Part shown: positions 1 to 7,584 of the stretch, in pieces
How positions within the stretch are numbered: the first letter of the stretch is position 1
Layout of the letters: every line of letters starts with the position of its first letter
Source of the DNA: an uncultured Clostridia bacterium
Lineage (GTDB): Bacteria > Bacillota > Clostridia > Oscillospirales > Ruminococcaceae
Assembly: GCA_944388075.1 (NCBI GenBank)
Contig: CALXHI010000008.1
Location: 1-33,333, forward strand
Direction: 5' to 3'
Length of the DNA: 33,333 nt
Made by a program: the position numbers and the translations under genes
Notes under the pieces: generated by a model
What the model saw: only the letters and a program-made list of their open reading frames with translations
What the model was told of the DNA's origin: nothing
Database searches by the model: none

Positions 1-64
1 AATTTTGATTCCTCTCAAAAACTTTTCGCTTTTCCCTCCGCCGGTTCTCGCCGGCGACTTGTCT

Positions 65-93
65 ATTATACCCCATCTCCAACCGTTTGTCAA
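65..93 (-). promoter_or_regulatory. Sigma-A promoter firing out of the left edge
   Basis: Minus strand reads TTGACA (93-88), 17-base spacer, TATAAT (70-65): a perfect consensus. The start point would be near 58. The leader carries a GC hairpin (39-44 with 51-56, loop TTCTCG) and, at 16-10, a GAGAGGA ribosome binding site, so the driven gene should start at or just beyond base 1, outside this window. Confidence 0.85.
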
Positions 94-139
94 GCTCTTT
101 TTTGTGGTTTGTAGGAATGTACAGAAATCCGCCGGAACC

Positions 140-154
140 CCGCAAAAATTGCGG
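140..154 (-). terminator. Small hairpin downstream of the transglutaminase-like gene
   Basis: CCGCAA (140-145) pairs with TTGCGG (149-154) across a 3-base loop. It lies 33 bases past the stop codon of the minus-strand gene but has no U-tract after it, so termination strength is uncertain. Confidence 0.35.
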
Positions 155-186
155 TCGTTTCGATAGGTTTCGGCTTGACCTTACTC

Positions 187-1293
187 CTATTGCACTAAAA
201 TTCCAATCACCATCTGCCGTTCATCGGGAATCACCCGCACCGTTCGATTTTGAACTCCGCTCTCCTTTGCCCAATCATTCAGCAGTGTTCCATTGCAGAT
301 TTCATTTAATGCCGCCGCATACACCTCCGGACTTGCACAATAAAATTCCGCCAGCCCCGTACCGCCAACCAGTTGTACCGATATCCAGTTCCGCACGTTC
401 GCCCCCAATTGCGATGCCGTTTGCAACACATAGCCTTGATTATAATAGTAGCTCTCCCCCGTACCCTTGGACTTTGGCGGCGCAAACGGTTCGGTATCGG
501 CGATATGATCCGTAAGCCAATCATCCGGCACAGCAAAATACCGATGGGACACTTCTCCCGCATACTGCGGAGCGTCATCCCATGTCACATCGACATGATA
601 ATAGTTTCCATCGATTTGCACCATGTTCCAAACATGCAGTACGCCACGCTCGGATTTCCCCGTCACGCACATGGTTTCCAATCCGGCTCGCCTTGTGACA
701 TAGAGAAACGCCTTCGCATACCCCTCGCATTGTGCAATACCATCCACCAAACAACCATACGCATCATCGGAACGTGCTCCGATTTCATATGTACATCCCG
801 CCGCAATGCCGTCATGAATCGTGCGCAGCTTTTGCCATTCTGTTTGTGTATAAGAAACCTGTTCGAGAATGCGATCTGCTGCCGCATCCAATTCTTTTGT
901 CATCTTCGCCGCTGTTTCAGCATCATACCGATAGCAGATATTCGTTTCGGCCATGTGTTCTGCCAGCATATATTGCGTATCGACATAGAAAAATTGCGGT
1001 TCCTGCATCATCAGCAGCAGATAAACTTTTTTATACTCCTCTTCCCGATAAACACCGGGCAATACAATCGTTCCTTGATGTGCCGATATGCCGTCATATA
1101 GAGCCGTATACAATTGCTGTTCCTTTGTATTCAGCTGCTGATAGGGATAACGCTGCGTTTCTGCGCCGGAATCCAATCGCCGCCCATCCCCGGATGTCGT
1201 CGGCAGCGCACCGGTCACTTTCGCCATCAGCACAATCAGCAGAACCCCAATGACAATGGCAAATGCCAAAACCATCTTCTGTTGTCGCCCCAT
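187..1293 (-). CDS. Membrane-anchored transglutaminase-like protein
   Basis: A 368-residue protein with a short basic N-terminus, one membrane segment (about residues 6-27) and an extracytoplasmic transglutaminase-core domain. The Cys-His-Asp triad is visible: C189 in AQCEGYA, H220 in LHVWNMV and D235 in HVDVTWDD. Bacterial members of this superfamily act on cell-surface or peptide substrates as proteases, cross-linkers or amidases; the substrate here is unknown. I chose the ATG at 1293 because it follows a GGAAAGGGGG ribosome binding site and puts the membrane anchor at the N-terminus. The frame stays open to 1545, but that part overlaps the promoter and has no ribosome binding site. It is read from its own promoter after a roughly 200-base leader and is not in the same operon as a second, much larger transglutaminase at 26820-29324. 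Confidence 0.85.
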   Translation of the reverse strand: MGRQQKMVLAFAIVIGVLLIVLMAKVTGALPTTSGDGRRLDSGAETQRYPYQQLNTKEQQLYTALYDGISAHQGTIVLPGVYREEEYKKVYLLLMMQEPQFFYVDTQYMLAEHMAETNICYRYDAETAAKMTKELDAAADRILEQVSYTQTEWQKLRTIHDGIAAGCTYEIGARSDDAYGCLVDGIAQCEGYAKAFLYVTRRAGLETMCVTGKSERGVLHVWNMVQIDGNYYHVDVTWDDAPQYAGEVSHRYFAVPDDWLTDHIADTEPFAPPKSKGTGESYYYNQGYVLQTASQLGANVRNWISVQLVGGTGLAEFYCASPEVYAAALNEICNGTLLNDWAKESGVQNRTVRVIPDERQMVIGILVQ

Positions 1294-1498
1294 CGCCGCC
1301 CCCTTTCCGTTTTCTGTACGCCTTCCACTTATATATATAGGCAACACTGCACAAAGACCGCCTGATGACTTTGCACGCCATCTGCCCCGCACATTTTCCA
1401 TCATAATTTCACAAAATCGCTTCGGGATACCACAGAGTATTCCTTTTGCTTTTTGTTTCATCTGACGGACACTCTTTGTGCGGTGCCACCTATAGTAC

Positions 1499-1527
1499 AT
1501 CATAACATATTTGCCGTCCAATGTCAA
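1499..1527 (-). promoter_or_regulatory. Sigma-A promoter of the transglutaminase-like gene
   Basis: Minus strand TTGACA (1527-1522), 17 bases, TATGAT (1504-1499). Expected start near 1492, giving a leader of about 200 bases before the ATG at 1293. The -35 box begins four bases after the hairpin that follows cotJC. Confidence 0.8.
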
Positions 1528-1530
1528 GGA

Positions 1531-1557
1531 AAGCGGAGATGCCAAGCACCTCCGCTT
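1531..1557 (-). terminator. Hairpin after cotJC
   Basis: A 12-bp stem with one G-U pair and a 3-base loop (1531-1542 with 1546-1557), 12 bases past the cotJC stop. It has no U-tract and runs directly into the -35 box of the next promoter. Probable end of the cotJ transcript. Confidence 0.55.
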
Positions 1558-1569
1558 CCAAACGCTCGA

Positions 1570-2202
1570 TTACCGATTGCGCCGCCGCAGGCAGCTTTGA
1601 TCAAAGGACGGGTTGCAGGCATAGGGGTTATGCGGATGCGTGGTCTGCGCCAGTTTCTCCTGAATCAAGCGCAAGCCCTCGCCAAACCGCTGATAGTGCA
1701 CAATTTCCCGCTCCCGCAAGAACCGAATGGCATCCCGTACATCCGGATCATCGGCAAGCCGCAGGATATTGTCATAGGTCAGGCGTGCCTTTTGCTCAGC
1801 CGCCAAATCCTCATGCAAATCCGCCAATACATCCCCTGTGGATTGGAACGTTTCCGCCGAAAACGGAACACCCGATGCCGCAATCGGATAGATACCGGTC
1901 GTATGGTCAACAAAATAGCTTGCAAAGCCCTGTGCCTCCAGCTGCTCCGGTGTCAGACCCTTCGTCAACTGATAGACAATGGCTGCAATCATCTCCATAT
2001 GCGACAGTTCCTCTGTGCCGATATCGGTCAGCAAGCCTTGCAATTCTCGCAGCGGCATCGTGTACCGCTGGTTCAGATAGCGCATCGCCGCACCGGCTTC
2101 TCCGTTCGGACCGCCCAGCTGCGTGATGATCATCTTTGCAAGCCTTGCATTCGGTCGGGCAATCTTCACCGGATATTGCAATGTCTTTTCATATTGAAAC
2201 AT
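1570..2202 (-). CDS. cotJC: Spore coat protein CotJC, manganese-catalase family
   Basis: A 210-residue ferritin-like protein that matches the CotJC/manganese catalase family in sequence and length. Metal-ligand type segments are visible: EELSHME at about residue 64 and REREIVHYQRF at about 163, each with an E..H arrangement. In Bacillus, CotJC is built into the inner spore coat with CotJA and is made in the mother cell under sigma-E; catalase activity is likely from family but not shown here. The start at 2202 has a strong AAAGGAGGCGAATTGA site that overlaps the end of cotJB, so translation is probably coupled. It is the last gene of the cotJABC operon and its presence implies a spore-forming host. 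Confidence 0.95.
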   Translation of the reverse strand: MFQYEKTLQYPVKIARPNARLAKMIITQLGGPNGEAGAAMRYLNQRYTMPLRELQGLLTDIGTEELSHMEMIAAIVYQLTKGLTPEQLEAQGFASYFVDHTTGIYPIAASGVPFSAETFQSTGDVLADLHEDLAAEQKARLTYDNILRLADDPDVRDAIRFLREREIVHYQRFGEGLRLIQEKLAQTTHPHNPYACNPSFDQSCLRRRNR

Positions 2203-2490
2203 TCAATTCGCCTCCTTTTCCCAAGGAAAGGGCGTGCTGCTCCATGCTGTCCAGCCCGGCGATTCCTCCACCTGCTCCATCCGCAGGACGCCGAATCGTT
2301 CCGCATAGGCATCCGCATACATCTGCCACTCGTCCCTGTGCATCAAAAAGTGCCGCAGAGCGTTTTGGTCATGGGGATGCGTATCGAGATAGAGTGCCAA
2401 ATCCCGCAGGACAAATTGGCACGCCCGAATTTTCTGCATCATCTCAGCCTTTCCCATATGCTCCAAAGGCGGGTTCGGACGGTTCCGCAT
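2203..2490 (-). CDS. cotJB: Spore coat protein CotJB
   Basis: A 95-residue protein recognisable as CotJB by its position between cotJA and cotJC and by motifs such as YLDTHPHDQNAL and HRDEW. Its biochemical role is not known; it is needed with CotJA and CotJC for the CotJ coat component. I use the ATG at 2490, which follows an AAGGGGGTGA ribosome binding site with about six bases of spacing. A GTG at 2499 in the same frame lies inside that site and is an unlikely start. The stop codon is directly followed by the cotJC ATG (no gap), and the 5' end overlaps cotJA by 47 bases in another frame. Confidence 0.92.
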   Translation of the reverse strand: MRNRPNPPLEHMGKAEMMQKIRACQFVLRDLALYLDTHPHDQNALRHFLMHRDEWQMYADAYAERFGVLRMEQVEESPGWTAWSSTPFPWEKEAN

Positions 2491-2665
2491 CGCCCTCACC
2501 CCCTTTCCCCATCAAAAACGGCATCACAAGGGACGGAAATACCGTTCCCGCCTGCAATGCCTCTTCTGCCATCATCGGCGTCTCCCATGTCTGAAACGGC
2601 ACATACGCCATCGCAAGATTGGTGTGCACCGGAAACGCCGGCAGACTGCTTTGCATCGTATCCAT
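2444..2665 (-). CDS. cotJA: Spore coat associated protein CotJA
   Basis: A 73-residue protein with the typical CotJA core, including AYVPFQTWE and a hydrophobic stretch ending in VMPFLMGKG. CotJA is a small coat protein that requires CotJC for assembly. I chose the ATG at 2665 because an AAAGGAGAAATCAT site precedes it; the open frame runs upstream to 2902 but across the intergenic region and the divergent gene. The last 47 bases overlap cotJB, longer than the usual start/stop overlap, and contain the cotJB ribosome binding site. Confidence 0.9.
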   Translation of the reverse strand: MDTMQSSLPAFPVHTNLAMAYVPFQTWETPMMAEEALQAGTVFPSLVMPFLMGKGGEGDAEPSEPAFGAYGKG

Positions 2666-2691
2666 ATGATTTCTCCTTTCGATTGCAATAC

Positions 2692-2725
2692 TGCACAAGG
2701 GTTTCCTTGTGCATACTATCTTATG
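2692..2725 (-). promoter_or_regulatory. Leader hairpin and candidate sporulation -10 upstream of cotJA
   Basis: TGCACAAGG (2692-2700) and CCTTGTGCA (2705-2713) form a perfect 9-bp stem with a 4-base loop. Just upstream on the minus strand, CATAAGATA (2725-2717) fits a mother-cell sigma-K type -10 (CATAnnnTA). I see no good -35. If transcription started here, the hairpin would be at the very 5' end of the cotJ message. The hairpin is certain; the promoter is tentative. Confidence 0.4.
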
Positions 2726-2771
2726 CAGATTCGCCGCCTTTCGACACACAGACGAATTTCTCTGCAAATAC

Positions 2772-2800
2772 TTGACATTTCTGTACCGCCTATGTATAAT
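2772..2800 (+). promoter_or_regulatory. Perfect consensus sigma-A promoter of the DUF1292 gene
   Basis: TTGACA (2772-2777), 17 bases, TATAAT (2795-2800). Start expected near 2807, giving a short leader of about 25 bases with the GGAGG site for the ATG at 2832. Confidence 0.9.
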
Positions 2801-2831
2801 AGAATCAGAAATGAACGAAGGAGGAATTCCC

Positions 2832-3128
2832 ATGACCGATGAAATCAAGGATATCCCGCAGGAGGACGACAACATCGTAATTCTGGAGGATGAGAACGGC
2901 ACAGTGATTCGATTTGAATTTCTGGAACTGGTGGAAATCGACGCAACACCCTATGCGATCCTGCTGCCACTCGAGGATGAGGACGAGGACTGCGGCTGTG
3001 TGATCGTAGAAGTCGTCGATCTCGGACTGGATACCGAACATTACGATGCTGTGACCGATAAAGCATTGCTTGACCGCATTTTCAACCAATTTCAAGCCGA
3101 TTTCGGCGACAAGTACCAGTTTGAATAA
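2832..3128 (+). CDS. DUF1292 family protein
   Basis: A 98-residue, strongly acidic cytoplasmic protein that fits the DUF1292 (YrzB-like) family: an N-terminal EDDNIVILEDENG segment, FLELVEID, and the acidic LEDEDED stretch. The family is widespread in Firmicutes and has no established function. The ATG at 2832 has a GGAGG site at suitable spacing; the open frame upstream crosses the promoter. It is monocistronic, with a perfect promoter before it and a 15-bp stem terminator after it, which suggests strong steady expression. It is divergent from cotJA. Confidence 0.85.
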   Translation: MTDEIKDIPQEDDNIVILEDENGTVIRFEFLELVEIDATPYAILLPLEDEDEDCGCVIVEVVDLGLDTEHYDAVTDKALLDRIFNQFQADFGDKYQFE

Positions 3129-3134
3129 GCCGTG

Positions 3135-3178
3135 TGCCAAACCGCCATCTTCCGTTTCAGGGGGATGGCGGTTTGGCA
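3135..3178 (+). terminator. Terminator of the DUF1292 gene
   Basis: A perfect 15-bp stem (3135-3149 with 3164-3178) and a 14-base loop. The U-tract is poor (TTATAC), but the stem is very stable. Confidence 0.75.
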
Positions 3179-3343
3179 TTATACGAAACATATCTACGCA
3201 ATTCACGTTTTGTTCAATTTATTTTTACACTCTATTTTCATCTCATATGGATACTCTTTGCTACAATAAAAGCAGCAATGAATTTGTATCGATAAATTGT
3301 TGGATTGCATTTGATTTGCCGGAAAAGGTGGTGTATTGCTTCT

Positions 3344-4459
3344 ATGGACGAACGCATTGATGTTGTTTCCGATTTTGTGTATGATTCTCTCAATGAACAA
3401 TACAACTGTGACTTCCGACAATGGCGCAAAACCAATGTCTCCCAATACAGCTATCAGCATACCGAGGACAAACGAGAATCCGTCTATGTCGTCGGAAAGG
3501 GTGCAAACCGTCCAACCGTAGAGGCTGTCGAACGACGCAATCTCATGGCGGCATCCGAAACCATCGGACTGGGATTGCTGCTGTTTCTGATCTGTGATGT
3601 AGCAGTCAGTATGCTGTTGGTCTATCTGCTGCATTACGCCGGTTTGAACATTCGCATTGACTACCTGAACCTCAGCTATACCGGCAGTTCTTGGCTGGTC
3701 TATTCCGTCCGCATTCTCATTGTACTATTAAAGTTTGGGTTGACCACAGCAGTGATCAATCATTTTTTCCGACTTCCTCGCCGTGTTTCTACGCCAATTA
3801 GTGCGATTCGTCTGCCGGAACTGGTTGCCGATTTGGGCGGTGGTGCGATCTGCGCTGCAGTTTACTGTTTATTCGACAAACAAAACTATTTTGAATTTGA
3901 ACAGCTTCAACAGTTTTTCACCGAAATGGACGGTGCAGCATTATTCGCCTACTGGCTTTTCGATATGCTCATCGGTGCGGGACTTGCAGAACTGTTCTTC
4001 CGCGGCACGCTTTTACCGGTACTGCGGCAGTTCGGTGACCGCTTTGCCATCTGGGTGATCGCCATCATTGGCTTTCTGCTCCCCAACAGCCTGCCCGACC
4101 GCATTACCGAGCTGCTGATTGGCTTGGCATCGGGCTATCTGCTTGTACGCAGCGGTTCATTCGTTAACTGTGTGCTGCTGCGTGTCGTTTACAGCCTGTT
4201 GGTACATGCAAGACTCATGCTGGTTTACTCCATGTATTCCCTTTCTATCATGAAGTATATTTTCGTTTTATTGGCGATTGGTATCTTGTGTGTACTGTTC
4301 TATCTCCGACAGCGCAGTTCTCGCATCCTCCTGTCTAATTTGCGTTCTTATCTTACGTTGCAAAGCAAATGCGCCGCTTTTCTCGAAACAACGACTACGC
4401 TGTCATGGTTCATGCTGTCCGCACTATTGGCAATTGTACAATTCTTTTATCGCTCATAA
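3344..4459 (+). CDS. Polytopic membrane protein, degenerate CPBP-like
   Basis: A 371-residue protein with a soluble N-terminal stretch of about 75 residues, then roughly eight hydrophobic segments. The region around residues 205-300 resembles the CPBP (CAAX protease/bacteriocin-processing) family, with AELFFRG giving E216 and R220. The second Glu of the usual EExxxR motif is Ala (A215), and the usual FxxxH motif is not evident (GFLLPNS instead), so protease activity is doubtful. I use the ATG at 3344; an AAAGGTGG site lies about 12 bases upstream, a little far. It sits 15 bases before tadA and may be cotranscribed. Family assignment is tentative; it may simply be an uncharacterised membrane protein. 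Confidence 0.6.
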   Translation: MDERIDVVSDFVYDSLNEQYNCDFRQWRKTNVSQYSYQHTEDKRESVYVVGKGANRPTVEAVERRNLMAASETIGLGLLLFLICDVAVSMLLVYLLHYAGLNIRIDYLNLSYTGSSWLVYSVRILIVLLKFGLTTAVINHFFRLPRRVSTPISAIRLPELVADLGGGAICAAVYCLFDKQNYFEFEQLQQFFTEMDGAALFAYWLFDMLIGAGLAELFFRGTLLPVLRQFGDRFAIWVIAIIGFLLPNSLPDRITELLIGLASGYLLVRSGSFVNCVLLRVVYSLLVHARLMLVYSMYSLSIMKYIFVLLAIGILCVLFYLRQRSSRILLSNLRSYLTLQSKCAAFLETTTTLSWFMLSALLAIVQFFYRS

Positions 4460-4474
4460 CATAAGGAGATGACC

Positions 4475-4933
4475 ATGGACGATTTTGATTATATGCGAGC
4501 AGCCATTCAACTGGCAGAGGAAGCCGCTTTGGACGGTGAAATTCCGGTTGGTGCAGTTGTCGTCTGCCGAAAAACCGGTGTGATTCTCGGCAGAGGCCGC
4601 AACCGCCGAGAGCTGGACCATTCCCCCATTGCCCACGCTGAAATTCTGGCAATCCAAGAAGCCGCTGCCGTACGCAAATCCTGGCGGCTCTCTGACTGCA
4701 CGCTCTATGTCACGCTCGAACCCTGCCCGATGTGCAGCGGTGCCATCATCAATGCCCGCATCGACCGTGTGGTATTCGGCGCATTTGACCCCAAAGCCGG
4801 TGCTGTCGATTCGGTCGAGCAGATGTTCCGGCTGCCCTATAATCACAAGCCCAGAGTCACCTGCGGCTTGCTCGAAGATGAATGCGCTGCGATGCTGCAA
4901 CGATTCTTCCAAGAACTTCGTGGAAAATATTGA
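4475..4933 (+). CDS. tadA: tRNA-specific adenosine deaminase TadA
   Basis: A 152-residue cytidine/deoxycytidylate-deaminase-fold enzyme that converts A34 to inosine in the anticodon of tRNA-Arg(ACG). The zinc and catalytic motif is complete: H54-A-E56 in AHAEIL and C84/C87 in PCPMCSGA. Length is normal. Two in-frame ATGs are close together; I chose 4475 because AAGGAG (4463-4468) is six bases before it, whereas the ATG at 4469 lies against that site. There is no signal recognition particle RNA gene downstream, although one often follows tadA in other Firmicutes, and no convincing terminator before the next promoter. Confidence 0.95.
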   Translation: MDDFDYMRAAIQLAEEAALDGEIPVGAVVVCRKTGVILGRGRNRRELDHSPIAHAEILAIQEAAAVRKSWRLSDCTLYVTLEPCPMCSGAIINARIDRVVFGAFDPKAGAVDSVEQMFRLPYNHKPRVTCGLLEDECAAMLQRFFQELRGKY

Positions 4934-5035
4934 TATCTTTTCGGCAAGATCAATTTAATCTTTGGGCATTTTGTATAGGCAATGCCAAAAATTACCGATT
5001 TTCGGCAAAAGAATGACGAAAAAGCGTCTTAATGC

Positions 5036-5064
5036 TTGCAATTCTCCGCAAACTATGCTATAAT
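5036..5064 (+). promoter_or_regulatory. Extended -10 promoter of the epimerase gene
   Basis: TTGCAA (5036-5041), 17 bases, TATAAT (5059-5064) preceded by TGC, an extended -10. Start near 5071, leaving a 66-base leader. Confidence 0.75.
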
Positions 5065-5136
5065 AGTAGAGTATCAGAAGAGGATCAAAGACTGAATGGG
5101 CATGAAAAATCTGATCCGGGAAGGATGCGTGATGAT

Positions 5137-6087
5137 ATGGCAACTGTTCTCGTAACAGGCGGCTGTGGTCGGATTGGCGAAAAAGTTTGCTCCGGCCTGC
5201 TCAAAAAACATAATATTGTGATCGCGGTCGATAAACAGCCAAGCGATTACAACGCAGGAAAAGAGAACTACTTTTTCCGTGCCGCTGCGCCCAATGAAAA
5301 AGGAAAATACGGCAGCATATTCGATGAATTTGAAACCATTGATTATGTCGTGCATTTGGCATGCTCGGTTGACAACGATCTGGGGCCGATCGTAGACAAA
5401 GCACAGATAGACGAGAGCGCCGCATGTGATGCTTTCCTCTATAAGCTTGCGATTTCCAAGGATATCAAAAAATTCATGCTTTTGAGTACCACCCAGATTT
5501 ATCAACAGCCGGAAAGCCGGGAACCCGTTCAAGAGGGTGATGGAGAAAAGCCGTTGACCAATTATGCGAAATTGAAGTCAGCATCGGAGCACGCATTCGC
5601 AAAGGATGTGCGTGGTGTCAAAACCATGATCAACTGCATCATGCGTGTCCCGCCGGTCTATATGCTCGATTTCACCGACAATCTGATGTCCCGACTCACC
5701 GACCCGAAAGACAAATCCCTGTTCGTACTGAGCACAGGAGAATATGGATTCCATATGTGCTGCATTCACAATCTTTCGGATTTCATTATCTGTTTTTTGC
5801 GCCAAGCCGATGAGCCGATCTATACCGGCATCTACAATGTTGCCGATGCGCAGCTCGTCATGGTGTCTGAGATTATTTCTTTCATGAAGGAAAACCATCG
5901 TTTGGGTCCGGTCATGCAGCGCACGAAATCCGGCGGTTCTATTTTCAAAAAGCTTTTCGGTGATTCAGAGTTCAAAACCAATTATCGCTACCTTGACATG
6001 GATACTGTTGACAAAAACTTTATGTTTGATATCACAAAGGCTCAGCGTCTGTGTCCCTTCCGTTGGCACATCACCAACACGAAATAA
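5137..6087 (+). CDS. NAD-dependent epimerase/dehydratase (extended SDR)
   Basis: A 316-residue extended short-chain dehydrogenase. The Rossmann motif TGGCGRIG is at residues 7-14, the STTQIY segment gives the active-site Ser/Thr, and Y143-A-K-L-K147 is the catalytic YxxxK pair. Such enzymes epimerise or dehydrate nucleotide sugars; the substrate cannot be read from sequence. It lies just upstream of amino-sugar genes, which would suit a UDP-sugar epimerase, but it has its own promoter and a terminator after it. I use the ATG at 5137; GGGAAGG is 12 bases upstream. An in-frame ATG at 5125 abuts that site and is less likely. Confidence 0.8.
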   Translation: MATVLVTGGCGRIGEKVCSGLLKKHNIVIAVDKQPSDYNAGKENYFFRAAAPNEKGKYGSIFDEFETIDYVVHLACSVDNDLGPIVDKAQIDESAACDAFLYKLAISKDIKKFMLLSTTQIYQQPESREPVQEGDGEKPLTNYAKLKSASEHAFAKDVRGVKTMINCIMRVPPVYMLDFTDNLMSRLTDPKDKSLFVLSTGEYGFHMCCIHNLSDFIICFLRQADEPIYTGIYNVADAQLVMVSEIISFMKENHRLGPVMQRTKSGGSIFKKLFGDSEFKTNYRYLDMDTVDKNFMFDITKAQRLCPFRWHITNTK

Positions 6088-6099
6088 TGTAATATCAAG

Positions 6100-6130
6100 A
6101 GCAAGCAACCTATGTGTGCTGCTTGCTTTT
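6100..6130 (+). terminator. Terminator after the epimerase gene
   Basis: AGCAAGCA (6100-6107) pairs with TGCTTGCT (6120-6127), 12-base loop, followed by a short T-run. Moderate strength. Confidence 0.65.
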
Positions 6131-6182
6131 GCTATAACCACCCCTACCATCATATCATAAAAAGCAGAAAGGAATCATATCT

Positions 6183-7520
6183 ATGATAACACCCATTCTC
6201 GACGACAGCTTTGTCCCTGCCGTTTACTATAACCGAGATTTCCTCAAAACGGCAACACGCCCCTTTTCCATTGCAGTAGAGCGTGAGGACGGACTGGTCT
6301 ATCGCCGTGATACCATGTTGGGCGATGACTTTCAGGCCAACTGCCTCTATGCCGAACGCCTCATCAAAACCATTCTTTGGTGTGCAGGCGGCTGGAAGGT
6401 CATGCTCTCGGGTGACCATGATGTCTATTGCTATATTCGGGATGCCTACACCAAAACCGGTCTGCGTGCCTTTGATGTTGACTTCTGGAGCACGACCTAT
6501 GAGCGGGATTTCGTTGTCGAAGAACGTGCCCTCGAGGACATGCCGGAAAGCCATGCTCGTCCGCTTGCCATCGGCAGAAACCTGAACGGCTGCCGTGTCG
6601 GTTTCGATGCCGGCGGAAGCGATATCAAGGTTGCTGCTGTGGTCAACGGCGAAACCATCTGGGCGGAGGAACTCATCTGGCTGCCGAAGCTTGCGGAAGA
6701 TATCTCCTACCACCACGAGCATATCAAGAATGCCATTCTCAAGGCAGCAGAGAAAATGCCGAGCTTTGATGCCGTCGGCGTCAGCACCGCAGGTGTTTTG
6801 GTTGCCAATCGTGCGATGGTCTCCCATCTGTTCCTAAAAGTCCCGAAGGATACCCAAGGCGAACAGTGCAAGAATGTATATGTGGACGTACTGGAAGAAC
6901 TGGGCGTTCCCTATGCTGTTGCCAATGACGGCGATGTTGCCGCACTGGCTGCCTCTATGGCAATGGATGTCAACGGCGTCCTCGGTATTGCCATGGGTAC
7001 GAGCCAAGCAGGCGGCTATGTCGATATCAATGGCAATGTCACCGGCTGGCATAACGAATTGGCATTCGTTCCGGTGGACTATAACCCCGCTTCGACCGTT
7101 GATGAGTGGTCGGGGGACTACGGCTGCGGCGTGAAGTACTTCTCGCAGGATGCCGTCATCCGTCTCGCTCCCAAGGCCGGCATCGAAATTGCCCCCGAAT
7201 TGACGCTTGCCGAAAAGCTCAAGGTCGTGCAGGAAAAGCTTGCCGAAGGTCATGAGGGTGCGAAAGATATCTTCCGTACCATCGGCACTTACTTCGGCTA
7301 TGCCATCGCCAACTACGCAGATTTTTACGATATTCGCTATTTGCAGATCTCCGGCCGTGTGACCTCCGGTCTGGGCGGCGATCTGATCATCGAGAACGCA
7401 AAGGCCGTCCTGCAAGCGGAATTCCCCGAGCTTTACAAGCAGATCCAATTCATCCTGCCCGATGAAATGGATCGCAGAGTCGGTCAAGCGGTTGCCGCCG
7501 CAAGCCTGCCGGTCGCCTGA
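6183..7520 (+). CDS. ROK-like sugar kinase with extra N-terminal domain
   Basis: A 445-residue protein. Residues 1-135 form an N-terminal domain that I do not recognise; from about residue 138 it is ROK/ASKHA-like, with the phosphate-binding motif G140-FDAGGSDIK and the catalytic Asp D249 in ANDGDVAALA, followed by the glycine-rich GIAMGTSQAGG. The normal ROK zinc motif (CxCGxxGCxE) is missing; only YGCGVKY (C315) remains in its place. ROK proteins are usually about 300 residues. Being directly before a NagA-kinase fusion, it probably phosphorylates an amino sugar (GlcNAc or ManNAc to the 6-phosphate), but this is inference. The start has an AGAAAGGA site. No distinct promoter is visible between the epimerase terminator and this gene. 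Confidence 0.75.
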   Translation: MITPILDDSFVPAVYYNRDFLKTATRPFSIAVEREDGLVYRRDTMLGDDFQANCLYAERLIKTILWCAGGWKVMLSGDHDVYCYIRDAYTKTGLRAFDVDFWSTTYERDFVVEERALEDMPESHARPLAIGRNLNGCRVGFDAGGSDIKVAAVVNGETIWAEELIWLPKLAEDISYHHEHIKNAILKAAEKMPSFDAVGVSTAGVLVANRAMVSHLFLKVPKDTQGEQCKNVYVDVLEELGVPYAVANDGDVAALAASMAMDVNGVLGIAMGTSQAGGYVDINGNVTGWHNELAFVPVDYNPASTVDEWSGDYGCGVKYFSQDAVIRLAPKAGIEIAPELTLAEKLKVVQEKLAEGHEGAKDIFRTIGTYFGYAIANYADFYDIRYLQISGRVTSGLGGDLIIENAKAVLQAEFPELYKQIQFILPDEMDRRVGQAVAAASLPVA

Positions 7521-7540
7521 GTGCCGCCACACGAATATCC

Positions 7541-7579
7541 AAGAAAGGAATATGCGTTGATTTGTACGCATACACGGAG
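7541..7579 (+). promoter_or_regulatory. Hairpin between two ribosome-binding-like sites ahead of the nagA fusion
   Basis: AAGAAAGGAA (7541-7550) is followed at once by a perfect hairpin, TATGCGT (7551-7557) with ACGCATA (7566-7572), then ACGGAG (7574-7579) and the ATG at 7585. Folding the hairpin would bring the first purine-rich site to about 12 bases from the start codon. Function not known. Confidence 0.45.
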
Positions 7580-7584
7580 TTGCT

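Noticed and set aside
1480..1490. T-box-like core (GGTGGCACCGC on the minus strand) in the transglutaminase leader
   Set aside because: It starts at about +3 of the predicted transcript, leaving no room for a specifier stem, and the gene is not amino-acid related. Probably chance.
1294..1545. N-terminal extension of the small transglutaminase to 1545
   Set aside because: It covers the promoter and has no ribosome binding site; the start at 1293 has a good one and exposes the membrane anchor.
1453..2775. 440-codon plus-strand open frame across cotJ
   Set aside because: Antisense to three recognised cotJ genes, no ribosome site, no family-like sequence.
4934..5035. Signal recognition particle RNA after tadA
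   Set aside because: The short gap lacks the conserved Alu/S-domain core; only weak stems are present.
7552..7560. Minimal frame Met-Arg-stop before nagA
   Set aside because: The purine-rich site is only two to three bases away, too close for initiation.
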